DNA of 64,000 nt from contig CAWKNQ010000004.1 in the NCBI GenBank assembly GCA_963850995.1, positions 558,001 through 622,000 of the forward strand, written 5' to 3'. Made by a program: the position numbers and the translations under genes. The notes beneath the pieces are model-generated. The model saw only the letters and a list, made by a program, of their open reading frames with translations, did not search any database and had not been told where the DNA came from. Source of the DNA: Gaiellasilicea sp963850995. Its GTDB lineage: Bacteria; Actinomycetota; Thermoleophilia; Gaiellales; Gaiellaceae. Below are positions 23,558 through 30,575 of this stretch, piece by piece. How positions within the stretch are numbered: position 1 is the first letter of the stretch; every line of letters starts with the position of its first letter.

Positions 23558-25012
23558 TCAGTAGTCCGATTCGCCCCAGCTCTCGAGCTTCTCGCGCAGG
23601 TCGCGGAGGAAGCGGCCTGCGAGGGCGCCGTCGACGAGCCGGTGGTCGTACGTCAGCGTCAGGTTCATCATCGGCCGGATCGCGATCACGTCCTGGCCGC
23701 GGTCGTCCTGGACGACCCACGGCCGCTTCACGACCGCGTACGTCCCGAGGATGCCGGCCTGCGGCTGGCTGATCACGGGCGTGCCGTGGAAGGTGCCGTA
23801 GCCGCCGGGGTTCGTGATCGTGAAGGTGCCGCCCTGGACGTCGTCGGGCATCAGCTTCTTGTCGCGGGCGCGCTGCGCGATCTCGGCGACCGAGCGCGCC
23901 ATCCCGAGCAGGTTCAGACCCTCGGTGTGCTTGACGACGGGGACGATCAGGCCCTTGCCGTCGGCGAGCTCGACGGCGAAGCCGAGGTTGACGTAGTTGC
24001 GCGTGACGATCTTGTCGCCGCGGATCTCGCCGTTGATCCACGGATACTGGCGGAGCGTCTCGACCGTCGCGCGGGCGATGAAGGCGAGATACGTCGGGTT
24101 GACGCCGTAGGCGGCCTCGTACTCCTTCTTGAGCTTGGCGCGGATCGCGACCACGCGCGACATGTCCACCTCGATCGCGCTCGTCACGTGCGCGGAGGTG
24201 TCGAGCGAGCGGCGCATGTGCTCGGCGATCCCCTTCCGCATCGCCGTCATCGGTTCGAACGTCTCGCCGGGGGCGGGCTCCGCCGGCTCGGCGGGGGCGG
24301 GTCGCGCAGGCTCCGCCTGCGCGATAGGTGCCGGGGCGGGCGGCGGAGGTGGGGCCTCCGCGGGTGCCGGCGTCGGTGCCGCTGGAGGTGGCGGAGCGAC
24401 GGGCGCTGCGGCTGCCGCTGGCTCTTCCGCCGGCGGAGTCGGCGGAGCCTCCGTCGAGGCGCCGGATTCTACGAAGGCCAGGATGTCCTTCTTCGTCACG
24501 CGGCCGCCCGTGCCGGTGCCCTGGACGGCGCTCGGGTCGACGCCGTGCTCGGAGGCGATCCGGGCGACGACGGGCGAGACGAACGTGCGGCCGTTGCCGT
24601 CGGACGGCGCGGCCGCCGGAGCCGGGGTCGGGGCAGGCGCGGGGGGAGTCGACGGCGTGGGCTCGGCAGTCTCGGTCGCGGCCGCCTCGGACGCGTCGGC
24701 CGCAGCCTGGGTTGCGGGCTCGGGGGGCGCCTCGGCCGGGGCGGGCGCGGCGGGCTCGGATCCTGCGGGCGCGATCACGGCCAGCACCGTTCCCACGTCG
24801 ACCGTCTCCCCTTCCTGCACCATGATCTTCGCCACGACGCCCTCGCCGGGGCTCGGGACTTCCGTGTCGACCTTGTCGGTCGAGATCTCGAGCAGCGGCT
24901 CGTCGGCGGCGATCTGCTCGCCTTCCGACTTGAGCCACTTCGTGATCGTCCCCTCGGAGACGGACACGCCCATCTGGGGCATGACGACGTCGATCTGCGT
25001 TCCGGTGGCCAT
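23558..25012 (-). CDS. Dihydrolipoamide acyltransferase (E2) of a 2-oxoacid dehydrogenase complex
   Basis: The 484-residue protein has one N-terminal lipoyl domain with the modified Lys47 in ISTDKVDTEV, a long Ala/Pro/Glu linker (about 85-140), a peripheral subunit-binding domain (VVARIASEHGVDPSAVQGTG, about 150-190), a second Ala/Pro linker, and the catalytic core ending with LTYDHRLVDGALAGRFLRDL, which contains the active-site His. Linker composition is normal for actinobacterial E2. Substrate class (pyruvate, 2-oxoglutarate or branched-chain) is not certain; the separate E1 alpha and beta genes favour a branched-chain or pyruvate type. It is encoded directly after E1beta with 7 nt between. 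Confidence 0.93.
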   Translation of the reverse strand: MATGTQIDVVMPQMGVSVSEGTITKWLKSEGEQIAADEPLLEISTDKVDTEVPSPGEGVVAKIMVQEGETVDVGTVLAVIAPAGSEPAAPAPAEAPPEPATQAAADASEAAATETAEPTPSTPPAPAPTPAPAAAPSDGNGRTFVSPVVARIASEHGVDPSAVQGTGTGGRVTKKDILAFVESGASTEAPPTPPAEEPAAAAAPVAPPPPAAPTPAPAEAPPPPPAPAPIAQAEPARPAPAEPAEPAPGETFEPMTAMRKGIAEHMRRSLDTSAHVTSAIEVDMSRVVAIRAKLKKEYEAAYGVNPTYLAFIARATVETLRQYPWINGEIRGDKIVTRNYVNLGFAVELADGKGLIVPVVKHTEGLNLLGMARSVAEIAQRARDKKLMPDDVQGGTFTITNPGGYGTFHGTPVISQPQAGILGTYAVVKRPWVVQDDRGQDVIAIRPMMNLTLTYDHRLVDGALAGRFLRDLREKLESWGESDY

Positions 25013-25019
25013 CGCCCTC

Positions 25020-25994
25020 CTAGTACTCCGCCAACTCTCGAAGTCCCTTCACGACGTCATCGACCTGCGGGATGAACGCCTTCTCGAGCACCGGCGAGAA
25101 CGGCACCGGACAGTCGGGCGCCGCGATCCGCTTCACGGGCGCGTCGAGGTCCTCGAACGCCTCCTCGGCGATCGTCGCGGCGATCTCGCCGCCGAAGCCG
25201 CCGGTGCGGTTGTCCTCGTGCAGCACGACCACCTTCGAGGTCTTGCGCACGCTCTCGAGCACCGCTGCCTTGTCCCACGGCATCACCGAGCGCAGGTCGA
25301 CGATCTCGACCGAGACGCCGTCACCCTCGAGCTGCTTGGCCGCCTCGTCGGCCGTGTAGACCATCGCGCCCCAGGTGATCAGGGAGACGTCGTCGCCCTC
25401 GCGGTGCACACGCGCCTTGCCGATCGGCGTCACATAGCGGTCGTCCGGCACCTCGCCCTTGATCCGGCGATAGAGGTGCTTGTGCTCGAAGAAGAGGACG
25501 GGGTTCGGGTCCTCGATCGCGGCGACGAGGAGGCCCTTCGCGTCCTCCGGCGTCGCCGGGCAGACGCACTTCAGGCCGGGGATGTGCGCAAACGAGCTCT
25601 CCGGGTTCTGGGAGTGGAACGGACCGCCGGAGAAACCGCCGCCGGACGGGAGCCGGACGACGATCGGCACGGGCGTGCCGACGCGGAAGCGCTGCTTCGC
25701 CGCGACGGTGACCAGGTGGTCCCAGCCGCAGGAGATGAAATCGGCGAACTGCATCTCGGCCACGGGGCGCATGCCCATCATCGACGCGCCTGTGGCGGCG
25801 CCGAGGATCGCGGTCTCGGCGAGCGGCGAGTCGATCACGCGCCAGGGGCCGAACTCCTCCTGGAAGCCGAGCGTCACCTTGAAGGCACCGCCGTAGACGC
25901 CGACGTCCTCGCCGATCACGAAGACGCGGTTGTCGCGCCGCATCTCCTGCCGGAGCCCGTCGCTGATTGCCTGCAAATAGGTCTTTTCAGCCAT
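25020..25994 (-). CDS. 2-oxoacid dehydrogenase E1 beta subunit
   Basis: The product from ATG 25994 (MAEKTYLQAISDGLRQEM) is about 324 residues, the usual length for a transketolase-like beta subunit. It has VFVIGEDVGVYGGAFKVT, RVIDSPLAETAILGAA, the GGGFSGGPFHSQNPESSF region and a C-terminal transketolase domain (KVVVLHEDNRTGGFGGEI). Together with the alpha subunit it binds thiamine diphosphate and decarboxylates the 2-oxoacid. Its ATG overlaps the E1alpha stop (TAATG), so the pair is translationally coupled. E2 follows, E3 is not in the window. Confidence 0.94.
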   Translation of the reverse strand: MAEKTYLQAISDGLRQEMRRDNRVFVIGEDVGVYGGAFKVTLGFQEEFGPWRVIDSPLAETAILGAATGASMMGMRPVAEMQFADFISCGWDHLVTVAAKQRFRVGTPVPIVVRLPSGGGFSGGPFHSQNPESSFAHIPGLKCVCPATPEDAKGLLVAAIEDPNPVLFFEHKHLYRRIKGEVPDDRYVTPIGKARVHREGDDVSLITWGAMVYTADEAAKQLEGDGVSVEIVDLRSVMPWDKAAVLESVRKTSKVVVLHEDNRTGGFGGEIAATIAEEAFEDLDAPVKRIAAPDCPVPFSPVLEKAFIPQVDDVVKGLRELAEY

Positions 25995-27037
25995 TACTTG
26001 TGGTGTGGCGTGTCGAGGTCTTCGGGCGTCGCGTAGACACCGTCCAGCAGCGTCGAGGGATCGGGCTGGGGCGATTCGTCGGCGCGCGCGAGCGCGTCGT
26101 TCAGGATCTTCTTGACCCGCCCGGCGATCTCGTCCTCCTCCTCGTCCGTGAGCTCCGCGTTGTCGCGCAGCCAGGTGCGGAAGCGCTCGATCGGGTCGTG
26201 CTTCGCCCACTCCTCGAACAGCTCCTTCGGCACGTAGAACGCGTCGTCGTGGACGGCATGCCCCTCCATGCGCAGGGTCTGCAGCTCGAGCAGGGTCGGA
26301 CCACCGCCCTCGCGCGCCTTCTCGATCGCGCGGCGGGCCTCGCGGTAGACGGCGAGCACGTCGGTGCCGTCGACGACGACGCCCTCGAAGCCGTACGCGG
26401 CGGCGCGGTCGGCGAGGTGTTCCACCGCATAGCCGAGATGCGTGGGCGTCGAATATGCCCACTGGTTGTTGTCGCAGATGAAGACGACGGGGAGGCCGTG
26501 CACGCCGGCGAGGTTCATCGCCTCGTGCGCGTCGCCGCGCGCGGAGGCGCCCTCGCCGAACCAGCCGACGGCGACCCGCTTCTCCTCGCGGATCCGGAAC
26601 GCGAGCGCGCAACCGACCGCGACGGGGAGCATCGCAGGGAGGTGGCTGACCATCGCGATCATCCCTAGCTTCGCGTCGGCCATGTGCACGTTTCCGTCAC
26701 GGCCTCGCGTCGGCCCGTCCTCGCGGCCCATGTACTGGGCGAAGATCCGCCACGGCTCGACGCCGCGCGTGACGTGGACGCCCATGTCGCGGTGCAGCGG
26801 CGTGCCGACGTCGTTCGGGCCCATCGCGGTCGCGACGCCGACGGCGGCGCCCTCGTTGCCGCGCCCGGTGTAGAACGATCCCGGGATCTTGCCCTGCTTG
26901 TAGAGGATGTGGCCTCGCTCCTCGATCCCGCGAGTGACCAGGAGATTGCGGTAGATGCCGAGCAGGTCCTCGCGGTCGAGGCCCGCCTCCCTCACTTCGT
27001 GCAGCGAGCCGACCGGCTCCGCCTCGCGTACCGCCAT
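25994..27037 (-). CDS. 2-oxoacid dehydrogenase E1 alpha subunit
   Basis: The 347-residue protein is a thiamine diphosphate-binding E1 alpha subunit. The ThDP motif is GWFGEGASARGDAHEAMN with ICDNNQWAYSTP closing it, and the phosphorylation-loop-like YRAH region is absent as usual in bacteria. It starts at ATG 27037, the first gene of the operon E1alpha, E1beta, E2, kinase-fold protein, lipB, lipA. This order places lipoate synthesis under the same transcription as its consumer. The BCKDH-type family is favoured over pyruvate-specific, by general resemblance only. Confidence 0.93.
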   Translation of the reverse strand: MAVREAEPVGSLHEVREAGLDREDLLGIYRNLLVTRGIEERGHILYKQGKIPGSFYTGRGNEGAAVGVATAMGPNDVGTPLHRDMGVHVTRGVEPWRIFAQYMGREDGPTRGRDGNVHMADAKLGMIAMVSHLPAMLPVAVGCALAFRIREEKRVAVGWFGEGASARGDAHEAMNLAGVHGLPVVFICDNNQWAYSTPTHLGYAVEHLADRAAAYGFEGVVVDGTDVLAVYREARRAIEKAREGGGPTLLELQTLRMEGHAVHDDAFYVPKELFEEWAKHDPIERFRTWLRDNAELTDEEEDEIAGRVKKILNDALARADESPQPDPSTLLDGVYATPEDLDTPHHK

Positions 27038-27128
27038 GCGTAACCACTCCCGTCGGGGTTGGGGACGACGGCCTGCACTCTAACGAGCGCTGGAGTCGTC
27101 AGGGGTTCCATTCGCGCGGGTGTGATGT

Positions 27129-27134
27129 GAGAAT
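27129..27134 (+). promoter_or_regulatory. Possible leaderless -10 element of the HEAT-repeat gene
   Basis: GAGAAT, preceded by TGT, is followed by 6 nt and GTG 27141. The spacing matches other leaderless starts here, but the hexamer departs from TANNNT. Confidence 0.3.
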
Positions 27135-27140
27135 CGGCCG

Positions 27141-27602
27141 GTGCTCGAATTCTGGTCTCCCCGCGTCGACCGCAGCCGCCGCCGGCGCGACGTGCCGGCG
27201 ATCGTGGAGGCGCTGCGCAGCGGCGGGCTGCGCACGCGGCGCGCGGCGGCGAACGCGCTCGTCGCAATCCCCGACGCGAGGGCGACGGACGCCCTCGTGG
27301 CCGCTCTGCGGGACCACGACGAGCTCGTGCGCACGAATGCGGCGCTCGCGCTCGGAGAGTTGACGGGGCCGCAGTCGGCGGGCGAGGTGCTGAAGGCTCG
27401 CGGGGCCCTCGTCGACGCGCTGGGGGACGCGGAGCCCCGCGTCCGAGCAATGGCGGCCTCCGCGCTCGGCCGGACGAAAGCGACGGAAGCGGTCGAGCCG
27501 CTGATCGGCGCGCTCGACGACGCCGATCCGCTCGTCCGCAGGACGGCCACGGTCGTCTTGCAGGCGTTCGACGACCCGCGCGCGGTGGAGGCACTGTCGT
27601 GA
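27141..27602 (+). CDS. HEAT-repeat protein
   Basis: The 153-residue protein consists of about four HEAT/PBS-lyase repeats: AIVEALRSGGLRTRRAAANA, LVAALRDHDELVRTNAALAL, LVDALGDAEPRVRAMAASAL and LIGALDDADPLVRRTATVVL. Such repeats make an alpha-solenoid for protein binding. There is no signal peptide or catalytic domain. GTG 27141 is the start. It is divergent from E1alpha and is followed by a structured repeat element, then a cNMP-binding gene. Partner and function are unknown. Confidence 0.8.
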   Translation: MLEFWSPRVDRSRRRRDVPAIVEALRSGGLRTRRAAANALVAIPDARATDALVAALRDHDELVRTNAALALGELTGPQSAGEVLKARGALVDALGDAEPRVRAMAASALGRTKATEAVEPLIGALDDADPLVRRTATVVLQAFDDPRAVEALS

Positions 27603-27606
27603 CCCA

Positions 27607-27752
27607 CCCGGCGGTAGTTAGGGCGTCGCTGGCGCGCGATCCGCGGCGCGATGCCGCGTCCTCAGTCGCGTCCATACCTTCGGGTATGGACGCTCCCTGC
27701 GTCCTTGCCTCGCTTGCGGCTCGCACGCCAGCGACGCGAAACCACCACCGGG
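27607..27752. repeat. Nested inverted-repeat element, copy 2
   Basis: The gap after the HEAT gene forms nested stems. CCCGGCGGTAGTT (27607-27619) pairs with AACCACCACCGGG (27740-27752) with two G-T-type mismatches, GCGTCGCTGGCG (27623-27634) pairs perfectly with CGCCAGCGACGC (27726-27737), and the core is an 11-bp stem GCGTCCATACC / GGTATGGACGC around a TTCG loop (27668-27693). The flanks of the core, GCGTCCTCAGTCGC (27656-27669) and GCTCCCTGCGTCCTTGC (27692-27708), are identical to those in the element at 16223-16386. Different stem sequences with conserved pairing indicate a selected RNA or DNA structure. Confidence 0.7.
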
Positions 27753-27765
27753 CGGATCACGCACG

Positions 27766-28155
27766 ATGAGCGAGGCCTCCGACCTGCTGGCGCGGCTGCC
27801 GCTGTTCGCGGGCTGTCCGCGGCGGGAGGTCGAAAGTGTGGCGCGCTACGTGCACGAGGAACGCATCGCAGCCGGTGAGCGGTTCGTCACCGAAGGGGAG
27901 CGCGGCGACTGCTTCTACGCGGTCGTGGAGGGGACCGTCGACGTCGAGCGCGACGGTGTCCTGCTCCGCTCCTTCGGGCCGGGAGACTTCTTCGGCGAGA
28001 CGGCGCTCGTCGCGCACGCGCCCAGGAACGCGTCGATTCGCGCGACGAGCCCGGTTCGGGTGCTCGTCCTTCCGGCGCGCGACTTCCGCGCCGTCGTGGG
28101 CCGATTCCCCGCGGTCTACGACGCCGTGCTGCGGGCGGTGGCCGAGCGCACGTGA
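27766..28155 (+). CDS. Cyclic nucleotide-binding domain protein
   Basis: The 129-residue protein is a single CAP-type cNMP-binding domain. It has LLARLPLFAGCPRREVE, GDCFYAVVEGTVDVERDG and the phosphate-binding cassette FGETALVAHAPRNASIRA, where Glu and Arg normally contact the ribose and phosphate. There is no HTH, so it is a stand-alone sensor and not a CRP transcription factor. Its stop overlaps the start of the LURP-one-like gene by 4 nt, suggesting the two work together. An adenylate cyclase gene lies about 2.4 kb downstream. Confidence 0.85.
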   Translation: MSEASDLLARLPLFAGCPRREVESVARYVHEERIAAGERFVTEGERGDCFYAVVEGTVDVERDGVLLRSFGPGDFFGETALVAHAPRNASIRATSPVRVLVLPARDFRAVVGRFPAVYDAVLRAVAERT

Positions 28156-28769
28156 GCGTCGGGTCGCATTTGTCCGACGAGGGGCCGGCGGTTGACTGGC
28201 TCCATGAGGACAGGTTCGTGATCGACCAGTTGATCAGGCCGGTGGCGAACCTCTACCGCGTCTCCGCGTCGGGGCGGCCGATCGCGTTCGTGCGCCAAAA
28301 GAAGCTCGCGATCAAGGAGGACATTCGCTTCTACGCAGACGAGGCGCAGACGCAGGAGCTATTCCGGATCAAGGCTCGGAAGGTGATGGAGCTCAGCGGT
28401 CGCTACGAGCTGACGATCCCAGCGGGTGAGCGGATCGGGGCGATTGAGAAAGTGTTCTCCAAGTCGCTATTCCGCTCGACGTGGCGGGTGATCGGCCCTC
28501 TCGACGAGGAGCTCGGCATCGCCAAGGAGCGCTCAGCGCCGGTGGCGGTCCTCCGCCGGGTGATCGACGCGGTGCCGTACGGAGAGTTCGTGCCGATCAT
28601 CTTCCACTTCACGATCGACGAGGGCGAGCGGCACCTTGGCGACTTCACGCGCCGGATCGGGATGCGCGACACGTACGACCTCGACCTCACGCCAGACAGC
28701 GAGCGCACGATCGACCGCCGGCTGGGAATCGCGCTCGGAGTCGGGCTTGACGCGCTCCAATCGCGCTAA
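28152..28769 (+). CDS. LURP-one-related/scramblase-like (tubby-fold) protein
   Basis: The 205-residue protein has the LURP-one/phospholipid scramblase-like pattern: FVIDQLIRPVANLYRVSASG, IAFVRQKKLAIKEDIRFYAD, LFRIKARKVMELSGRYELT and EKVFSKSLFRSTWRV. These form a 12-stranded beta-barrel around a central helix in the tubby superfamily. The C-terminal half contains charged segments rather than a clear membrane helix. GTG 28152 overlaps the cNMP-binding gene stop (GTGA). Bacterial members have no settled function; coupling to a cyclic nucleotide sensor suggests regulated membrane or lipid binding, which is inference. Confidence 0.72.
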   Translation: MSVGSHLSDEGPAVDWLHEDRFVIDQLIRPVANLYRVSASGRPIAFVRQKKLAIKEDIRFYADEAQTQELFRIKARKVMELSGRYELTIPAGERIGAIEKVFSKSLFRSTWRVIGPLDEELGIAKERSAPVAVLRRVIDAVPYGEFVPIIFHFTIDEGERHLGDFTRRIGMRDTYDLDLTPDSERTIDRRLGIALGVGLDALQSR

Positions 28770-28770
28770 G

Positions 28771-28790
28771 AGCTCATTCTGAATCGAGCT
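28771..28790. terminator. Imperfect palindrome shared with the element at 16364
   Basis: The 20-nt sequence AGCTCATTCTGAATCGAGCT lies exactly between the stops of two convergent genes and is identical to 16364-16383. It can fold as AGCTC-ATTC / GAAT-GAGCT with a bulge. Its position suggests a bidirectional transcript end. Confidence 0.5.
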
Positions 28791-30244
28791 TAAGCGGGGA
28801 CGCGCAACGGCTCGTCGGTTGGGATCCGCTCGAGATCTCGCTTCTTCAGCATCGTCAGCAGGAGGACGAGGCCGGCGAGCAACAGGACTGAGGCGGCGAA
28901 GAACGCGCCCTTGAAGCCGGCCACGAGCGCGTCGCCGAGCTGGATCGGGTTCGGGGCGCCGGAAAGGCCGGCGAGCTCGTCGTCGGTCCGGTTCACCGCG
29001 ATCGTCGAGAGTACCGCCAGGCCGATCGCGCCACCGATCTGCTGCGACGTGTTGAAGAGGCCCGACGCGAGCCCGGCCACGTCGGCCTGGAGGCCTGAGG
29101 TGGCGAGCAGCGTCACGGGGACGAACGTGAGCCCCATCCCGATCGAGAGCGGAATCATCATCGGGAGCACGTCTGCAAGGTAGGTCCCGTCCTGGTCGAT
29201 CGTGAGCAGGGCGAGCATGCCGGCCGATGCGATCACGAGGCCGATCGCGGCCGTCGTGCGTAGGCCGAGCGACCTCATCATCCCCTGCGAGATCCCGGCA
29301 CCGATGGCGACTCCGACCGTGAAGGGCAGGAACGCGAGCCCGGCCTCGAGCGGCGAGAAGTCGAGCACGCGCTGGAGGTACAGCGTGTTGAAGAAGAACA
29401 TCGCGAAGAGGCCCGCGGCGACGAGCAGCATGACCACGTTCGCGGCGCGCAGCGTCCGCACGTTGAAGATGCTGAGCCGGACGAGCGGCTCGGGCGAGCG
29501 ACGCTCGATCACAACGAAGGCCACCAGGAGGACGACCGCGAGCGCGAGGAAGCCGAGCGTCTGCGCCGACCCCCAGCCGTTCTCGGCGGTCGAGACGATC
29601 CCGTAGACGAGCGCGATCAGGCCGGCGGTCACGGTGACGGCGCCCGGGATGTCGTAGGTCTCGTGCCTCGCGTCGCGCGACTCCGGCACGTAGCGGAGCG
29701 CCGCCAAGCCGCCGATGAGCCCGATCGGGACGTTGACGAAGAAGATCCACGGCCAGGAGAGGAACTCGACCAGGATCCCCCCTGCGAGGAGGCCGGCCGC
29801 GGCGCCGCCGGTCGCGATTGCGGCCCAGACGCCCATCGCTTTGTTTCGCTCGGGGCCCTCCGCGAAGGTCGTGGTGATGATCGAGAGCGCGGCGGGCGAG
29901 ATCAGCGCGGCGCCGAGGCCCTGGAGCCCGCGGCAGAGGATGAGCGTCGTCGACGAGTCAGCGAGCCCGTTCAGCAGTGAGGCCACCGTGAAGACGACGA
30001 TGCCGGCGAGGAAGACGCGCTTGCGTCCGAGCAGGTCACCGGCCCGGCCGCCCAGGAGCAGAAAGCCGCCGAAGGTCAGCGTGTAGGCGTTGACGATCCA
30101 CTGCAGGTCGGCCTCGTCCATGTCCAGGTCGGCCTGGATCGACGGCAGGGCGACGTTCACGATCGTCGCGTCGAGGACGACCATGAACTGCGCGAGGCAG
30201 ACCAGTGAGAGAACGAGCCACGGGTTGACGTGCTTCGTGGGCAA
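28790..30244 (-). CDS. MFS multidrug efflux transporter, DHA2 (14-TM) family
   Basis: The protein of about 484 residues has 14 predicted membrane segments. DHA2/EmrB/QacA hallmarks are LVCLAQFMVVLDATIVNVAL in TM1, the motif A region GRAGDLLGRKRVFLAG, GPERNKAMGVWAA and FLSWPWIFFVNVPIG. It would export drugs or metabolites using the proton gradient. The frame is open to 30358, but a TTG start at 30244 is chosen because it lies at the natural N-terminus (MPTKHVNPWLVL) and 7 nt after a TAGAAA hexamer. ATG 30295 (MRQTV) is the alternative. No TetR regulator is adjacent. Confidence 0.88.
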   Translation of the reverse strand: MPTKHVNPWLVLSLVCLAQFMVVLDATIVNVALPSIQADLDMDEADLQWIVNAYTLTFGGFLLLGGRAGDLLGRKRVFLAGIVVFTVASLLNGLADSSTTLILCRGLQGLGAALISPAALSIITTTFAEGPERNKAMGVWAAIATGGAAAGLLAGGILVEFLSWPWIFFVNVPIGLIGGLAALRYVPESRDARHETYDIPGAVTVTAGLIALVYGIVSTAENGWGSAQTLGFLALAVVLLVAFVVIERRSPEPLVRLSIFNVRTLRAANVVMLLVAAGLFAMFFFNTLYLQRVLDFSPLEAGLAFLPFTVGVAIGAGISQGMMRSLGLRTTAAIGLVIASAGMLALLTIDQDGTYLADVLPMMIPLSIGMGLTFVPVTLLATSGLQADVAGLASGLFNTSQQIGGAIGLAVLSTIAVNRTDDELAGLSGAPNPIQLGDALVAGFKGAFFAASVLLLAGLVLLLTMLKKRDLERIPTDEPLRVPA

Positions 30245-30251
30245 GACGCGG

Positions 30252-30257
30252 TTTCTA
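30252..30257 (-). promoter_or_regulatory. Possible leaderless -10 element of the MFS gene
   Basis: On the minus strand TAGAAA is followed by 7 nt and the TTG start at 30244. Confidence 0.4.
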
Positions 30258-30280
30258 TCAATCGCGCGCGAGCCCGGCGG

Positions 30281-30286
30281 TACGGT
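30281..30286 (+). promoter_or_regulatory. Possible leaderless -10 element of the zinc-ribbon gene
   Basis: TACGGT is followed by 7 nt and ATG 30294. Confidence 0.4.
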
Positions 30287-30293
30287 TTGCCGC

Positions 30294-30575
30294 ATGCCAC
30301 CGAAGAAGCGCAACTGGATCCAGGAGGAGCGCCGGAAGACGCTGGGCGACTGGGTCACCTTCTGCCTCGGCTGCGGCGCCGTGCAGCGCTATTTCCTCGA
30401 GCTCGAGGCGGAGCTCCCCGCGGTGTGCCCGCAGTGCGGCGGCGAGATGCGACACCGCTGCCCGGAGTGCGCGGCTCCGTTCCCGTCTGCGTTCGCGGTC
30501 GAGTGCGAGGAGTGCGGCGCGGCGATCAGGCCGCCCGAGGTGCTCGGCGTCCGGATCCGCAAGCCTGGTCGCTAG
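30294..30575 (+). CDS. Double zinc-ribbon protein
   Basis: The 93-residue protein has four CxxC knuckles: CLGC, CPQC, CPEC and CEEC, making two zinc ribbons. The N-terminus is basic (MPPKKRNWIQEERRKTLGDW) and could contact nucleic acid. There is no other domain. ATG 30294 has a plausible leaderless -10. Its stop overlaps the convergent adenylate cyclase stop at 30572-30575. Function is unknown; small proteins of this kind act in transcription or as protein-protein adaptors. Confidence 0.8.
   Translation: MPPKKRNWIQEERRKTLGDWVTFCLGCGAVQRYFLELEAELPAVCPQCGGEMRHRCPECAAPFPSAFAVECEECGAAIRPPEVLGVRIRKPGR

Noticed and set aside
24256..24480. Low-complexity Ala/Pro stretch considered as a repeat
   Set aside because: It is the normal flexible linker between E2 domains.
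21921..24938. 1005-codon open frame on the minus strand
   Set aside because: Only its last 236 codons (lipB) look like a protein; the rest is Arg/Gly/Ala-rich shadow over the E2 and kinase-fold genes.
22727..25075. 782-codon plus-strand frame
   Set aside because: It is antisense to E2 and the kinase-fold gene and has no recognisable domain.
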